Shown: positions 36,681-48,860, numbered from the stretch's first letter. The stretch: 64,000 bases of DNA from Diorhabda sublineata (GCF_026230105.1 NC_079476.1:6648709-6712708); one strand, 5' to 3'. Notes: generated from the sequence alone by a model not told the origin. Made by a program: numbers and translations.

Positions 36681-37183
36681 TGAGGGACTCAGAGGTGGAG
36701 TGGATCAAGTCCACCAAGCTAATTATAGAGAAAATGTAGGTCAAAGTTTTTTAGGTTTAATAATTAAAACACAACTCCAAGATGAAAAATGAACGAAATA
36801 CTTTATTATACTTTATATTTTACAGATGTAAACTAAAATAACCTCAAATACAACTGGGGTAATTTCTAAAAACTTTTATTTAAAATTTTTTGGACTTGAA
36901 CCATTTTATGACTGAAAATGTTTTGCATTTTAAAAATTAACAGGTTCATCGGTATGTTCACACACACAACAATAAATTTTATGGACTTGATCCATTTCAC
37001 CTCTGAAACGAATAAGCAAATTTTTCAGAAACCAAATGAAAACCAACTCTGGCTGCTTTAATGCGTGAAGTGCGACTTGATTCGCTCATCTACTGGAATA
37101 AACATTGTTTAATATACCTTTAAAGCGGATTAACTTGAAATAGTACCAAATTGAACTTGATCCACTCAATTCTGAACCCCTCA
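36681..37183. mobile_element. MITE with TGAGGG ends
   Basis: Inverted ends TGAGGGACTCAGAGGTGGAG, then TGGATCAAGTCCA, at the left; the right end reversed reads TGAGGGGTTCAGAATTGAGT then GGATCAAGTTCAA. TA flanks both ends. About 503 bp, no coding capacity. A further inverted GGACTTGA(A/T)CCA motif lies inside (36890, 36980). The end sequence resembles the mini-mariner at 58272. Confidence 0.75.
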
Positions 37184-37199
37184 TATATGTATATTGGTG

Positions 37200-39000
37200 G
37201 ATCATATACATCACAACCCATAGAATCTATTGCACCCCTCTTTCTTGCTGCGATTCTGGAGAACCCAATGTTTACAGTTGATCTGTTAATCCCCTCTTAG
37301 AAAGCTCGGAACTTGTATTAGCTGTAGCTTCCAGAGATCTTCATCTAATCTTTAATACGAATCCAGGTGTAGTGCTCTGGAGCTCTATAGAGTCTTACAC
37401 GTCAAGAGAATGCGGGCAGAGGTTTTGTCCTTTGTTCAACAAAATCTACACGCCACATTATCTAGGTCTAGGTATTCCAAAACTAGTTGGGCTCTTAAAA
37501 TTTTAGAACTTAAAGCTCTAATGGCTGTTTCACTATCTGACAGGATGAACTGGACACATTTTTCAATTGCATAAATTTCTGCTTACAAAATGCTTGGTGT
37601 TTTGCCTAGGCTTTCAGAGTAGACCCGTACACTCCTACTCCAGTTCTGTCTGCTGTTACGGAGCCATCTGGGTACCATTTGATGACATTTCTGTTCATTT
37701 GTATATATGGATGTTTTGATCCCATTTACTTTTACAGCTTAGTTTTAAAGGGAATTTTTCCCCAAGCTAAACTTTTTCAGTATTTCATCTTGAGGTATAA
37801 CCCAAATTTATTCATTCTGGAGAACCCATTGTTTACAGCTGATATGTTAATCCCATGTCTTCTTATAAAGTTCAGAATGTGGACTGGCTGTAGTTGCCAG
37901 AGATCTTCGTCTTCTATTTGATAGTAGGAAATTTTTCCTCAAGCTAAACTTTTTCTGTATTTCATCCTGAGGTATGACCCAGATTTAAACACATTTGTAA
38001 GATTTTTCGGTTTTTCTGAGTGAGATTTTTCTTTGGAGATTCTGTGAACATTTTGAGTTATTTTTTTCCGCCACGCTTTCCAGTACTATATGGAGAGGTG
38101 AGAAATTTAGAATCATTTTTAGCGCAGCTGTTGAGCATGATTTCCTGGCACTAGTTGCGCATATGCAAGTCAGTCTTTGTATCTTCGACAGACAATTGCC
38201 GTGTACATTCACAGAAGGATCACATCATCAGTGCTTTTGTGGCTTTAGTGGTTATCTCCGTTTCATCTTTATTCCAGAGAAGTTTAGTATCTAGTGTAAG
38301 TCCCAGATGTTTCCCCTTTATTTTCCTTTCTAGCTTGATGGGCTTGAGGTTCAGCTTTTTCTTCCTAGTGAAGGTAATTAGGTAGGTCTTATTTGAATTG
38401 ACATCTAGTTCCACTGATCGACACCACCTTCTTGTGTGTTTGAGTCCTCTTTGAACTATGTTACCGGCATAGGATATGCCGATCTCAGTCACCCCCATAG
38501 GAGCTCGTCTACTACTAAGCTCCACATAATTGGGCACGCATCTCCCCCTTTTGGTCATTCCCTGTTAGTAGTAATGGAAATGGTGTCTTGTCCTACCTTC
38601 TTTTCTGTTATTCTAGTAGATAGTAGTTGTGCCATCATCTGGAGGTTGTCCTATCTACTCCTCTCACATCTACTGCTTTTTTGACAGCCTCGTGTGTAGT
38701 ATTGTCAAAAGTGCCTTCTATGTCAAAGAAGGCACATATTACGTCTTCTTTGTTCGTGAGAGCATTCTGAATTCCAGTTGTCAATTGTACCAGTGCAGTC
38801 TCCGTAGAAGTTATTATTTGATATGCAAATTGATAAAGATGATTGCCACTTCAGAATCTATGTTCTAATGTAGTTGTCGACAGCTTTCTCCGTCGTTTTA
38901 AGTAAAACCTATGTGAGGCTGATTGGTCTGAAGGACGTGGGATATATGGTGTCCTTCATTCCTTGCTTTAACCCTTCTTCATGGCTCTGGTTTGTACCCC
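37200..39000 (-). pseudogene. Non-LTR retrotransposon: reverse transcriptase and RNase H remnant
   Basis: On the - strand, from about 39000: DTIYPTSFRPISLT, then FRPISLT-type RT motifs with breaks. Frame 38558-38220 has KTYLITFTRKKKLNLKPIKL then GKHLGLTLDTKLLWNKD, the thumb region of I/Jockey-type RTs (KYLGVTLD). 38212-37985 has LSKIQRLTCICATSARKSCS. Below it, VPDGSVTADRTGVGVYGS (about 37680-37620) is the RNase H start (YTDGS...GVG). Many stops. Presence of RNase H suggests an I- or Loa-type clade; this is inference. Confidence 0.85.
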
Positions 39001-39009
39001 AGCTCTAGA

Positions 39010-39690
39010 CTGCTTCTACTAAGGCGTAATTTCTTCCTGTCCTCTTTGAAGAAAGGCTGGGAAGATTCCATTCTGGCGACTTGAACGGTGTTTAAAGCCC
39101 ATTTTATACATTCACCCCTACATACGTGCTAAGCTAATGCTGGAGTTTCTCTCGTAAGACAGTCGACTTATATCAAGTGATGTTCACCGATTAATGTAGA
39201 CTAAAGCATTTGAGATACAGCAGGTCGAGTTTTAGAAATAAATTTAAATTATTTGGATTCTGTTAATACGCATACCCATAAGGGAATGTTATTTGGGCGT
39301 TTATTTATTAATATAGGTCAGATGAACTACAAATATTCCTATTACTTTAGAAAATATTGAGCATTTTCTGAAAAATCTATACAGGAGACTGTTGTTAAAG
39401 TCAGGGGAGTGTGAACTTAAATAAAAAAATATAATTTTAGTATCGAAATTAAATGTTTTTTCATTATTATAAACTTTAGAGCTTAAGAATTAAGTAACTG
39501 AATAAAAAACAATTAAGGAACAACTATCTTTATGTAATATTGTACTTAGCACTGTAATCTTAATATTTACTTATTATTAATTAAAATTACATATATTGAA
39601 AGGGCTTTCAGTACTTTGAAACTAACACTACAGAATCAGTCTTGCAAAATAATTAGTTATTTCTAGCATAAATAGGTATAAAAGCAGTAT
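39010..39690. other. No gene recognised
   Basis: AT-rich flank between the LINE relic and the transposase-like gene. Confidence 0.4.
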
Positions 39691-39698
39691 TTACAGTC

Positions 39699-41418
39699 TT
39701 ATTTTTTCTCGGAAACATCTACTGGTGAATCAAACTTGTAAAACATTATATTGCCTTTTAAAACTATATTGGGATTCTGTACCACTTGGTCCATTGTAAT
39801 GTCTGCCTCATCATCATCATAGTATCTAAATATATGGTCTTCATTGTCACAGAGCTTCAAGAATGTAACCCGGATTTCGCCATCTTCTTCATCAATTTTG
39901 TCAATTATGCTCGAATATCTATATTCCATATTTATTTTGCCAAGCAATTTCACAACAATATAATCTTCAGTTTTGAATGCTTGTACTATAGCAGAACTAG
40001 GTCCAGCCTCAGTCTCAGATTCTGAATCAGTGTACACATCTTCTACATTAAGTTTTGGCTTGTCTTCATAAATTATTTTTCTGGAATTAAAGTGCATACA
40101 ACAGTCATTGTCGCAAACACAGCTTAAATTTTTCATCCTATGTCTATTTCCGTTGGATTAAAGAATTTTCCAGTGACTTGATGGACTTTGAGGGTGCCAA
40201 CAAAATTTTTCATTTTAGTTACTTCTCTATCGATTTCAGCGCTCATTTCTTTAATAGCTTCATCTAGTATAATGGTGAAACTAACTGCAGGACACTTCTT
40301 TTCAATGGCTTCCACAAATTTTTCCGATTTTTGACATCGCCTCCCTCCAGTAGCGACCAGGGTATCTGCAGTACTCTCGCAGGTATCTCCAACGCCGTCT
40401 GGAGCACCTTTACCATGGCCACTTTCCGTATTGTTCCAAGGTAAATTTTGCAAATGTGGAAATCTCTTTGATATTTTCGTCGCCATAATGTAAAACATGC
40501 TTTTATTTATATATTGGGTAACTGGTCCATCACTCAAAAAATGCAGGTGTTTAATTTGAATTGGCTCCAAAATGAAACGCTTGAATTTCTTGAGAATATT
40601 TAGTTAAATAATTTTCAGAAAACTCCATGTGAATAAGAGCGTCTTCTTCTGTCAGTGTACTACTAAGTTTCTCAATTGCACTGAACGGGTGTACAATATT
40701 TCTTTCGTGACGAAAAAATACCTCTCAATTTTATAATGAGGTCAAAGGGTTTCTTAATGTATTTGGTTACTCGACGAGTCTATGATTTCGAGTCTATGAA
40801 ATCAACATTTTCAAATATCCATTTCTTACAACTGATATGTCTTATATTATCAAATTCTTTATGAGAAGGAATCTTATTAACACACTTTTGACAGTTTCTA
40901 GACAAACATTTCCCATTATAGCGGTCACAAAACAGCTCTTGAAGAAATCTACTTTTAAATCTATGTTTGCGTGAGTCATGCACAAACAAGTATCACGTTT
41001 ATCATGACAATTCAAAACGGTCGCAGTCTACAAAAAGTTGGATAACTTAGTGCGAAATTTCTCTTGTCTTGTTTGAATTATTCGTACAACCCTAGTCGAG
41101 TCAAGCATGTTTCGCCTTTGTTGTCGTTCTGATTTTCTCGTTATAAATTATTTCTTTTCCGCACCTACTATTGGAATCATCTTCATAGAAATTAACAACT
41201 CCTCTTACATATGCATCTGAAATTTTATTTTTTCTTTCCAATCGTTGACCCGTTTTTGCCTTTTTTATTCTTTTGTAGCTTATTACACCGGTGTTGTTCA
41301 TTCGCCGTAACTTATACTTATCAACTATCTTTCCACACGGACATATGTAATCATCCAATGAAAATTCATAATAGACGACCATTTTAGTCCAAGAGCTAGC
41401 TACAAAAAACAGCATCAA
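39699..41418 (-). pseudogene. Large transposase-like protein, nearly readable copy
   Basis: Four frames follow one another on - : 41418-41101 (CPCGKIVDKYKLRRMNNTGV, then FYEDDSNSRCGKEII), 40989-40780 (ELFCDRYNGKCLSRNCQKCV), 40570-40133 (HFLSDGPVTQYINKSMFYIM, then ESGHGKGAPDGVGDTCESTA) and 40136-39699 (NLSCVCDNDCCMHF ... ITMDQVVQNPNIVLKGNIMF). The last two overlap by ATGA and are probably one protein split by a one-base indel. Cys-rich N-terminal blocks, an SDGPVTQY acidic motif and the HGKGAPDGVG block resemble uncharacterised insect proteins that I take to be transposase-derived. The 41101-40990 and 40780-40570 gaps contain breaks. Its 5' end lies in the inverted repeat described next. Confidence 0.6.
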
Positions 41419-41960
41419 TTTGGTACACGGCGTTTGAGTTCGTGAACTGTAAGCAAATACTTAGTACATCCCCGAATGGCATTTCTGGCTGTTCGTTCAG
41501 GCCGCAAAAGATAATTGCAGCCAGTTTTCGACGACGAAAAATGTGCCGGAAAAACTGATGAGGTACACATGTGAAAATTGATGCATGCTAATGTGAGAAC
41601 CTCAACTAAGAGCGGTACACTAATGCCAGAAATGAAAAAGGTTGGAAAACCCTCGCCAGACGCGACTCAAAGATTCGGAAAATCCCTACGGAAAAACCGA
41701 CAAGGTACACGCGTAAAATTTTTTTCACATGAATTTGGGGAACTTAATTAAGAGCGATGCATTAATGCCAGAAACGCGATCGGTCGGAAAACCCTCGCCA
41801 GAAGCGATCCAAAGTTCGGGAAAATCAGTCAAAAAAAACGACATGGTACACGCGCGAAAAATTTTTTTGCGCTTCTAGGGACCCCAACTAAGAACGGCAA
41901 AACAGTGCCAGAAATGTATCTGGTTGGAAAACCTTTTAAAAAAATTAAATAAGGTCGACG
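41377..41960. repeat. Left arm of long inverted repeat
   Basis: GACCATTTTAGTCCAAGAGC, then TAGCTACAAAAAACAGC (41378 on), through AAAAAAATTAAATAAGGTCG at its inner end is mirrored at 42921-43378. It includes about 2.5 tandem units of roughly 141 bp, each with CCAGAAA-CG, CGGAAAACCCTCGCCAGA, a GG(T)ACACGCG block and (A/C)TAAGAGCG. The outer 40 bp are the first codons of the transposase-like gene. Confidence 0.9.
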
Positions 41961-42920
41961 TAAATTTAAAATCGATAGCATTCAAAGTTGTTAGAGTCCA
42001 GAGCTTTTTCATTGACACCACTAGAAATATCGTTTTTTTCTACCCCAAATCAAAAAATCATCGCGATACGCTGCATATTCGCTAAGTTATTTCATTTTTC
42101 GTAGCGCGTCCGATTTCAAGCCGCGTTCCCAGTTTCTGGCGTCTTAAATGAATGTATGTTTGTATAAAATCAAATTTTGAACTGCGTATGTATATTAAAA
42201 ATAAAATGGAAAGAAAAGATTTATGAATTTTCTTGATTAATAATAATAGTTATAGATTCAGGAGAATCATAAATCAAATAAATAATGCTTTTCAATACCA
42301 AAAATATATACTTAATTACAAAAATCCTAAAAATACAACTATAATACAGAATGAATATTCCTGCTTCATTTTCTTTACAGAATCGCCGCTGGTTTTTGCG
42401 CATTGATAGTAAAAATCACTTTAATTCATTCATCCGTATCATCTGCCTCACTCTCCACGTCATATTCGCAAATTACATTTACGTCGATTGTTGAAAGTTA
42501 TGGATAGGTAATCGTGATTATTTATATTTATAAATGAAATACACAGTGTTTAACATTCATATATTAAGTCTTTATTTAAAAGACTACGTTTTCGAGAAGC
42601 GTCCTCACGCTTGAAAGAGTCGGTTTGTACTATCTAAAAAACTAATAATAAAATATTTACAATGAGGTCTAAGCCTCTCCTTAAGAATCGTAAAATTACA
42701 GATGTTTTACTAAAATATATGCATTTCTCCGAAAAGTAAAAGAGTCCTTTGTGTGTCCCATGTGTCCGGGGTCATAAAACAGAGGTAGGACTTACTTTTC
42801 CTATTCTAAAATATCTTTCAACTAAATGTTAAGTTTCCTTAAACATAAAATCTAAGCATAATGTTAAAATACTAAAATAAAAAATAATTTGTAAAATAGG
42901 ATTCAATTTTGCTCAGAGAA
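41961..42920. other. Spacer between the inverted arms
   Basis: About 0.96 kb of AT-rich DNA with no frame of note. Confidence 0.6.
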
Positions 42921-43378
42921 ATTCAACATCGACCTTATTTAATTTTTTTAAAATGTTTTCCGACCAGATACATTTCTGGCACTGTTTTGCCGTTCTTAGT
43001 TGGGTCCCTAGAAGCGCAAAAAAATTTTTTCACGCGCGTACCGTGTCGTTTTTTTTTGACTGATTTTCCCGAACTTTGGATCGCTTCTGGCGAGGGTTTT
43101 CCGACCGATCGCTTTTCTGGCACTAGTGTACCGCTCTTAGTTGAGGTTCTCACATTAGAATGCATCAATTTTCACGCGTGTACCTCCTCAGTTTTTACGG
43201 CACATTTTTCGTCGTGGAAAACTGGCTGTAATTATCTTTTGCGGCCTGAACGAACAGCCAGAAATGCCATACGGGGATGTACTAAGTATTTTCTTACAGT
43301 TCACGAATTCAAACACCGTGTACCAAATCGATGCTGTTTTTTGTAGCTAGCTCTTGGACTAAAATGGTCGAATGTATA
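42921..43378. repeat. Right arm of long inverted repeat
   Basis: Reverse-complement counterpart of 41377-41960, high identity: GCTGTTTTTTGTAGCTAGCT then CTTGGACTAAAATGGTC at its outer end. It is about 125 bp shorter than the left arm because it lacks one tandem unit. It carries a second copy of the first dozen codons of the transposase-like gene in head-to-head orientation, then stops matching. Confidence 0.9.
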
Positions 43379-43379
43379 A

Positions 43380-44440
43380 TTTAGAGAATATACTCAAATA
43401 TAAGTTCTGTTTTCGCAACTTCAAAGGCTTATAAGTCAGAAACCCGAATTTTTTACATCAAGTTCTGGAACTTCCTGTATAAATAATTCAAAAGTAGTTT
43501 ATAAATAGATCTAGCAGGGGAGAGAATATGATGTAATGTTTTGAAATGTCTTGTTTTGTTTTATAATAAAAAATTATTTGTTTACCTAGATGGAATAGTT
43601 TTAACTTTTTATTAGATAGTAAATGTATCATAAAATGGATACAATAAAATAATACTCAAAATCTATCAGTGTGTGACATCTCTTTATAGATATATTATAC
43701 CTTTAATATCAATTTTTCAAATATTTGACACATAGATAGCAATAAAAATTAATTAAAAATGTACTTACACAAACATTGTCATCATATATAAATATTAGTA
43801 TACAATTCACTGAACTGCTTAGATACATAAAATATATTCAAAATTATTACCTAAGCATACTAATTGTGCTCTCATTTGATATCTAGACAAATATCTAATT
43901 TATTTATAATCTGCTTTAAATCTATAATTTCGTACGTAGACAAACTTGAAAAGTTGAGTTATTCCAAGTTCATTTTTACGTATTTAACCGTTTAATAGTT
44001 CTGTCGAGACATACAGTCATTATTAAAAAGTAACAAAGCTGCAAAAAAAACCCAATCATGTGATGCATCCATATTAGTTGGGCTTTCCTAATTTTAAATT
44101 TTCAATTAGTGGTAACCACACCATAAATTTCATTCCATACCTTAGCATAATAAGGAACATTTAATGAAAGGTAAACAACCAGAATGATTTATGGTTTATG
44201 ATAACTTAATCTTAAGTATACACCAAATTTGCTAAAACACTACCTCATTATCTCAAGGTGTTGTCTATATAAAGAGTGTGTAGTTTTTGACTTTATTATT
44301 GGCTAAAAGTAATGATGCATTACATCATCCTGTAAGCTGAACATACAATCTGATCACTAAAAGATTTTCTTAATGTCATACTTGAAAATTGAAGATAGAA
44401 AAATATCTTTCATGTAAAAACAACCTATTTCAGTATTCGT
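43380..44440. other. No gene recognised
   Basis: AT-rich sequence; no element boundary identified. Confidence 0.4.
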
Positions 44441-44455
44441 ATTGTTTTCAAATCC

Positions 44456-44770
44456 CCTTTTCAGCTAGCAATTGAAAAATTTACCATACGGCAAGTAACA
44501 AACGCAATTAGGACAAAGCTAAATCCACGTATTAATAATTACGTTACCCTTACATCCACCCCCACTTTGGACAGAAAAAGGTAATTGGGCTAAGACTAAT
44601 AGCGAGAAAGCAGCACTGTTTGGCAAGCATTTGGAAACAGTCTTTCAACTGTTTCCAATGGATCCCAATGAAAACTAAGATGCTGAAATTAATGGATGTT
44701 TAAAATCTCCTTTTCAGCTAGAACTTCCAATTAAAAAATTTACCATAGGTCAAGTAACAAATCCCTCCTG
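44456..44770 (+). pseudogene. Jockey-like retrotransposon fragment, rearranged
   Basis: 44573-44765 reads KKGNWAKTNSEKAALFGKHL, then ETVFQLFPMDPNEN, a stop, and LKSPFQLELPIKKFTIGQVT. This is the linker between endonuclease and reverse transcriptase in Jockey-type LINEs. A second, diverged copy of its last part (FQLAIEKFTIRQVTNAIRTK then LNPR) lies just upstream at 44461-44525, out of the expected order, so the piece has been duplicated or rearranged. Confidence 0.7.
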
Positions 44771-45309
44771 TTTTTATTATTGGTTTATATTTTATAAATT
44801 GCATTTGCTCTATTCCTTTTCTTTTCGTATTCGTCCCTACTTTGTTCATCTTTTTTTATCGGCCATTTTGTTTCCTTTTTCCCTCTTTAGTGTCTCTTCT
44901 GCCGTTCTCTATTTTATAACGCTTTTTCACTGACTCTAAACTGTCAGCTGTCGATTTATTTTCCTTAGGAGTGTCAACACTTTACTGTGTAAATGGTGGC
45001 AAATTTAAATCTGGGGTTAATTTTGGAACATGTGGAATTAAATATAAGAATTTTTTCATTTGCTCTGAAGCTGATTCTATATTAAACAAATTTTACTGAT
45101 GATGCATTTATGTACCAAAAGTCAACCAATTAAGCTTACTTCATAGAAATTGGTAATGTAAGTTATCACAGGGCTTTTAGTGAGGTCTCCAAAAGTCCTT
45201 TTTTTAATTGTAGGTCCCTAAATGTCCCTTTTTGGCAACACTGTTTTTGATAGATCACGCATGAATCTTGTGCATTGTGTCATTGTCAAACTTGTTCAGT
45301 TTGGTGTAT

Positions 45310-46040
45310 AATTTAAGCAGGTGTAAACCTTATAAGGATACGGCTGGTGCAAGAATTGAAGCCACATGATCTACCACAACGTCTAACATTTGGTGAATGG
45401 GCGTTGGCAAAGTTGGAGGGAGATCCACTTTTTTATCGAAAAATTGTGTTCAGCGAAGAAGCTCATTTCTGGTTGAATGGATACGTCAACAAGCAAAATT
45501 GCCGCATCTGGAGTGGCAACCAGCCAGAAGAATTGCAAGAGCTACCAATGCATCCCGAAAAAATCACTGTTTGGTATGGATTATGGGCCGGTGGCATCAT
45601 TGGGGTGTACTCCTTCAAAAGCGACGTTACTGGCGAGCACTACCATGTGATCATTGACAATTTTTTTGCCCAAAATGGAAGAATTGAACATGCCTGACAT
45701 GTGGTTTCAACAAGTCGGTGCCACATGCTACACGGTACGCGAAACAATGGCCAAATTGAGAGCCGCCTTCGGTGAACAGTTCATCTCACGTTTGGGGCCC
45801 GTCAATTGACCGCCTGGATCGTGTGATTTAACGCCTTTGAACTATGCCATATTAAGGCTAATGTTTAAAGGGATAAACCAGCAACGATTGATGCACTGGA
45901 AGCCAATATTGAAGCATTTATTCGTGAAATACCGGGCGATATGTTGGAGAAATTGTGCCATAATTGGAGCTTGTACATCTAAAGCGGAGCCGCTGCCAAT
46001 ATTTGCATGAAATCATCTTCAAACATTAAAATATACTGAT
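45310..46040 (+). pseudogene. Mariner-class transposase with lost catalytic residues
   Basis: The frame 45347-45697 reads QELKPHDLPQRLTFGEWALA, FYRKIVFSEEAHFWLNGYVN, KQNCRIWSGNQPEELQEL and HPEKITVWYGLWAGGIIGVY. A shifted frame continues MWFQQVGATCYTVRETM, then DLTPLNYAIL to about 46040. The first catalytic Asp box, normally SDEAHF, reads SEEAHF and the second, normally QQDGATC, reads QQVGATC, so both catalytic positions are changed, on top of a frameshift and stops. Clearly inactive. Confidence 0.9.
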
Positions 46041-46582
46041 CGTTCTATCGATTCAAATAAAGATTTCTTCTTCTTCTCTTTTTGTCTATCGAGTAATTTT
46101 CTGTGATCCTCGAATATTCTTGTTGATATTTTACCCTTGTCTCTTCTCTTTTTAGCTATCCTGCGTCCCATCTTTTTGTGCTTTTCTTTGTTTCATAATA
46201 TCTGCTTAGTTCTAGATTTTTTATTTTTGCCATACTAGATAATGGTCTGCTTGTAAGTTCTTGTAGCCGTTGTTTTTCTGCTAATTCCCATTGTTACTAG
46301 GATGTGATCTATTTGGGTTTTGGCGTTTCTCCCTGGGTGCCTCCAAGTTGCTTTATGTTTTGTAGGGTGCTCGAACTTGGTACCTGTGCTCGTTATCGTT
46401 AGTTTCATTATGAATTGTTCCTTTTTTATTTCCTATCACATTTCGTAGGTAATTTTCTTTTCCTAGTTGTGCGTTTGCGTCTCCAAGAAATATTATCTCG
46501 TCTCTCTTTGGTATTTTCACCCCTACTTAACTTAGCTCATCATAGAAGTTATCTTTTTCCTTCTCTTCTGCCACCTCTGTTG

Positions 46583-46586
<4 letters not shown>

Positions 46587-46668
<82 letters not shown>
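46587..46668. repeat. (TA)n run inside the LINE endonuclease
   Basis: 82 bp of pure AT/TA located exactly at the codons for the I-Y of the conserved N-I-Y-A-P-T motif. Length is not a multiple of three relative to the expected frame. Confidence 0.97.
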
Positions 46669-46670
<2 letters not shown>

Positions 46671-47875
46671 ATAACTGTAACATATTTATTCTTTAATTTC
46701 AGTCTCAGAGTTGCTATTCTTCCATTTACTGGTTTGAAATCTACTATGCAATTTCTCATTTCTTTCCTTGCGTAGAATCCTACTCCATTATTTTCCCTTT
46801 TTGGTTCTCCGCTAAATAGGACTTTGTATTTTTCATTTTTTATTTTTCCCGCTTTTTCCCATCTCGTTTCTTGTATTGCCGTGATATCTATGTTATATTT
46901 TTTTATTTCCTTTGTTACTTCTTCAATCTTTCCGGTTTTTAAAAGTCTTTATGTTTCATGTTGCTATTAATAGTTGTTGTCTTTCTTGGTTCTCCTTCTT
47001 TGATTTAGTCTTGGTTGTTTGTTCATTGCTATTTTTCTGTTTTGACTTTTGTAGTATCCCCGTATTGATTTTATTTTTTTTGCCATTTATTCTTTTATTT
47101 TTACTATGCTCATTAGCATTATTAGCATTCCCATTATTATATTTGCAACTATTACTATTATTTTCCTCTAACAAATTATTATAACCAACATTTCTGCCAA
47201 AATTACTACTAGAGCTACGGTTCTTATTACTAAACTTATTACTACTGTCGTTTTTCTCCTGTCCTTGCCTTTTCGTTTCTTCCGTTTTCTTGTATTAGTT
47301 TTTCGAATAGTTTGGCTTCACTATTTTTTTCTCTGCGTTGCTCCATATCCATTTTTCCCCTCTATTGTTATTTTATTATAATCAACTTTTACTATTTTTC
47401 CTTTTTCTGTCTATTCGCTCTCTCCCGCAGTTTTTTTCTTTTTTCCAGTTCTCCTCGTGTGAGATCTTCATTAATGTATATTTGTTCTGTTCTGATTTCT
47501 CTTAATTTGTGCTTATTCTGGAGGATACTGTCTTTTTCCTTTTCCGTGTTTAATTCTATTAAGCAAATTCTCTTTACATTTTTTTTTGCTTGTTTCACTT
47601 CAATATTCAGGTTCAGGTGCGTTTTTGTTATTCTTTCAACTGCTTCCTTCAAACTCATTTGATCTTCTGTATTCAGTTTTATACCAGTTAGCAACAAGAC
47701 ACTTCTCTTTCTTTCTTTTTCAAGTCGATCAATTGATTTTCTTAATTCTTTCAGTTCTGCTGTGATCTTTCGATTTTCTTCTTTAATGTTCTCATTTTCC
47801 TCTTTTAGTGTTTTATTTCCCATAGTTAATTTTTTTTCTTTCTTAATGTCTTCCTGCTCTGTTCATATGTGCTCT

Positions 47876-47898
47876 GTCTCTCTCTCTCTCTCTCTCTT
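47876..47898. repeat. (TC)n run inside the LINE ORF1
   Basis: CTCTGTCTCTCTCTCTCTCT on the + strand, read as repeated Arg-Glu codons on -. The frame ends 11 codons downstream of the repeat, and the coiled coil resumes in another frame. Confidence 0.95.
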
Positions 47899-48860
47899 TA
47901 TCGCTTTTTGGTCTGATTTCATCTTAGTAATTATGTTTACTATTTGATCTAGCTTGTCTTCATCTTCTTTGTTCCTTCTTGTTAGCGATACTACTGCTTT
48001 TTTAGTTGAATAGTCATCATCTGAATCCATTTTTTTACCCTTTCTGTTTTTTGAAATTTATATTCTATTATTAGAACTCTATTTTTCGTCTTTCTTTTAA
48101 TATTGTTAGTCCGTCTCTGTATCGTAAACTATTTTTCGCCTTCTTTTGCTTCTCCTTATCTTTGGTAGATATGTTTTTTGTGGTTTTGTTTGTTCGTTCC
48201 TATTGATTTTGTACAATTATAATAAATGTGTTATTTGTACTCACTATTTGGACAGTTGTTTGGAGTTTTCAACGGATTTTCCTAGTTTCAGTTATGTTTG
48301 TTATGTTGATATTCGTATTAGATTTCTGTTTTGTTTTATTACTTTTTTAAACTTTTATAAGCTCTTACATTAACACGTGTCTATTTCCGTTTGCCAGCTT
48401 AAGAAATAGATATGAAAAAAAATGTTAATGTTAATATAATTATTACGGTATTCGATTAAATACTCTTGACTCGGCTCCTTCATCGCCTCGTCCATAAGCG
48501 TCAATCTCGTACCGTCCTAAATCACTTCCCGGACTTACAACGTAAGTAACTATTGTGGTATTAGGTTATAAATACTATCGATATATGACAAATAATAATC
48601 TCGAAATGCCTATTTTCTCACGAATTATTTCCAATATTTTGTATAATTTTCTATTATTTTGGTTTCTTTCGTTCATTCCTCATTATTGTGATTCCCGTAT
48701 TCTTTTTGTTTGTTTAGTGTTTTCCACTCATACTAGCTGTATTCGAATACTGGTTGAATGCCTAATTCTTTCTTCTTATTCTATTTTTTCTTAATTTCAC
48801 TTCCATTGCTTAAATCTTATTTCAATTTAATATCCAAGATTCAGAGCTTAATTTTAAAAT

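Larger units (their letters stand above)
46070..48032 (-). pseudogene. Non-LTR retrotransposon: ORF1-like coiled coil and endonuclease
   Basis: From ATG at about 48030 on -: MDSDDDYSTKKAVVSLTRRN, then a coiled-coil segment (47823-47392: KEENENIKEENRKITAELKE, LKLNTEDQ-type repeats), an Asn/Lys-rich linker, and an AP-endonuclease domain: NGVGFYARKEMRNCIVDFKP, VNGRIATLRLKLKNKYVTVI, then a TA expansion, YAPTEVAEEKEKDNFYDELS and, after a stop, IIFLGDANAQLGKE and IDHILVT. FLGDANAQ and YAPT are endonuclease signatures of RTE/CR1-like LINEs. No reverse transcriptase follows. Two microsatellite expansions break the frame. Confidence 0.8.

Noticed and set aside
46912..47662. Hydrophobic frames on the + strand
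   Set aside because: Shadows of the Lys/Asn/Glu-rich LINE protein on the - strand.
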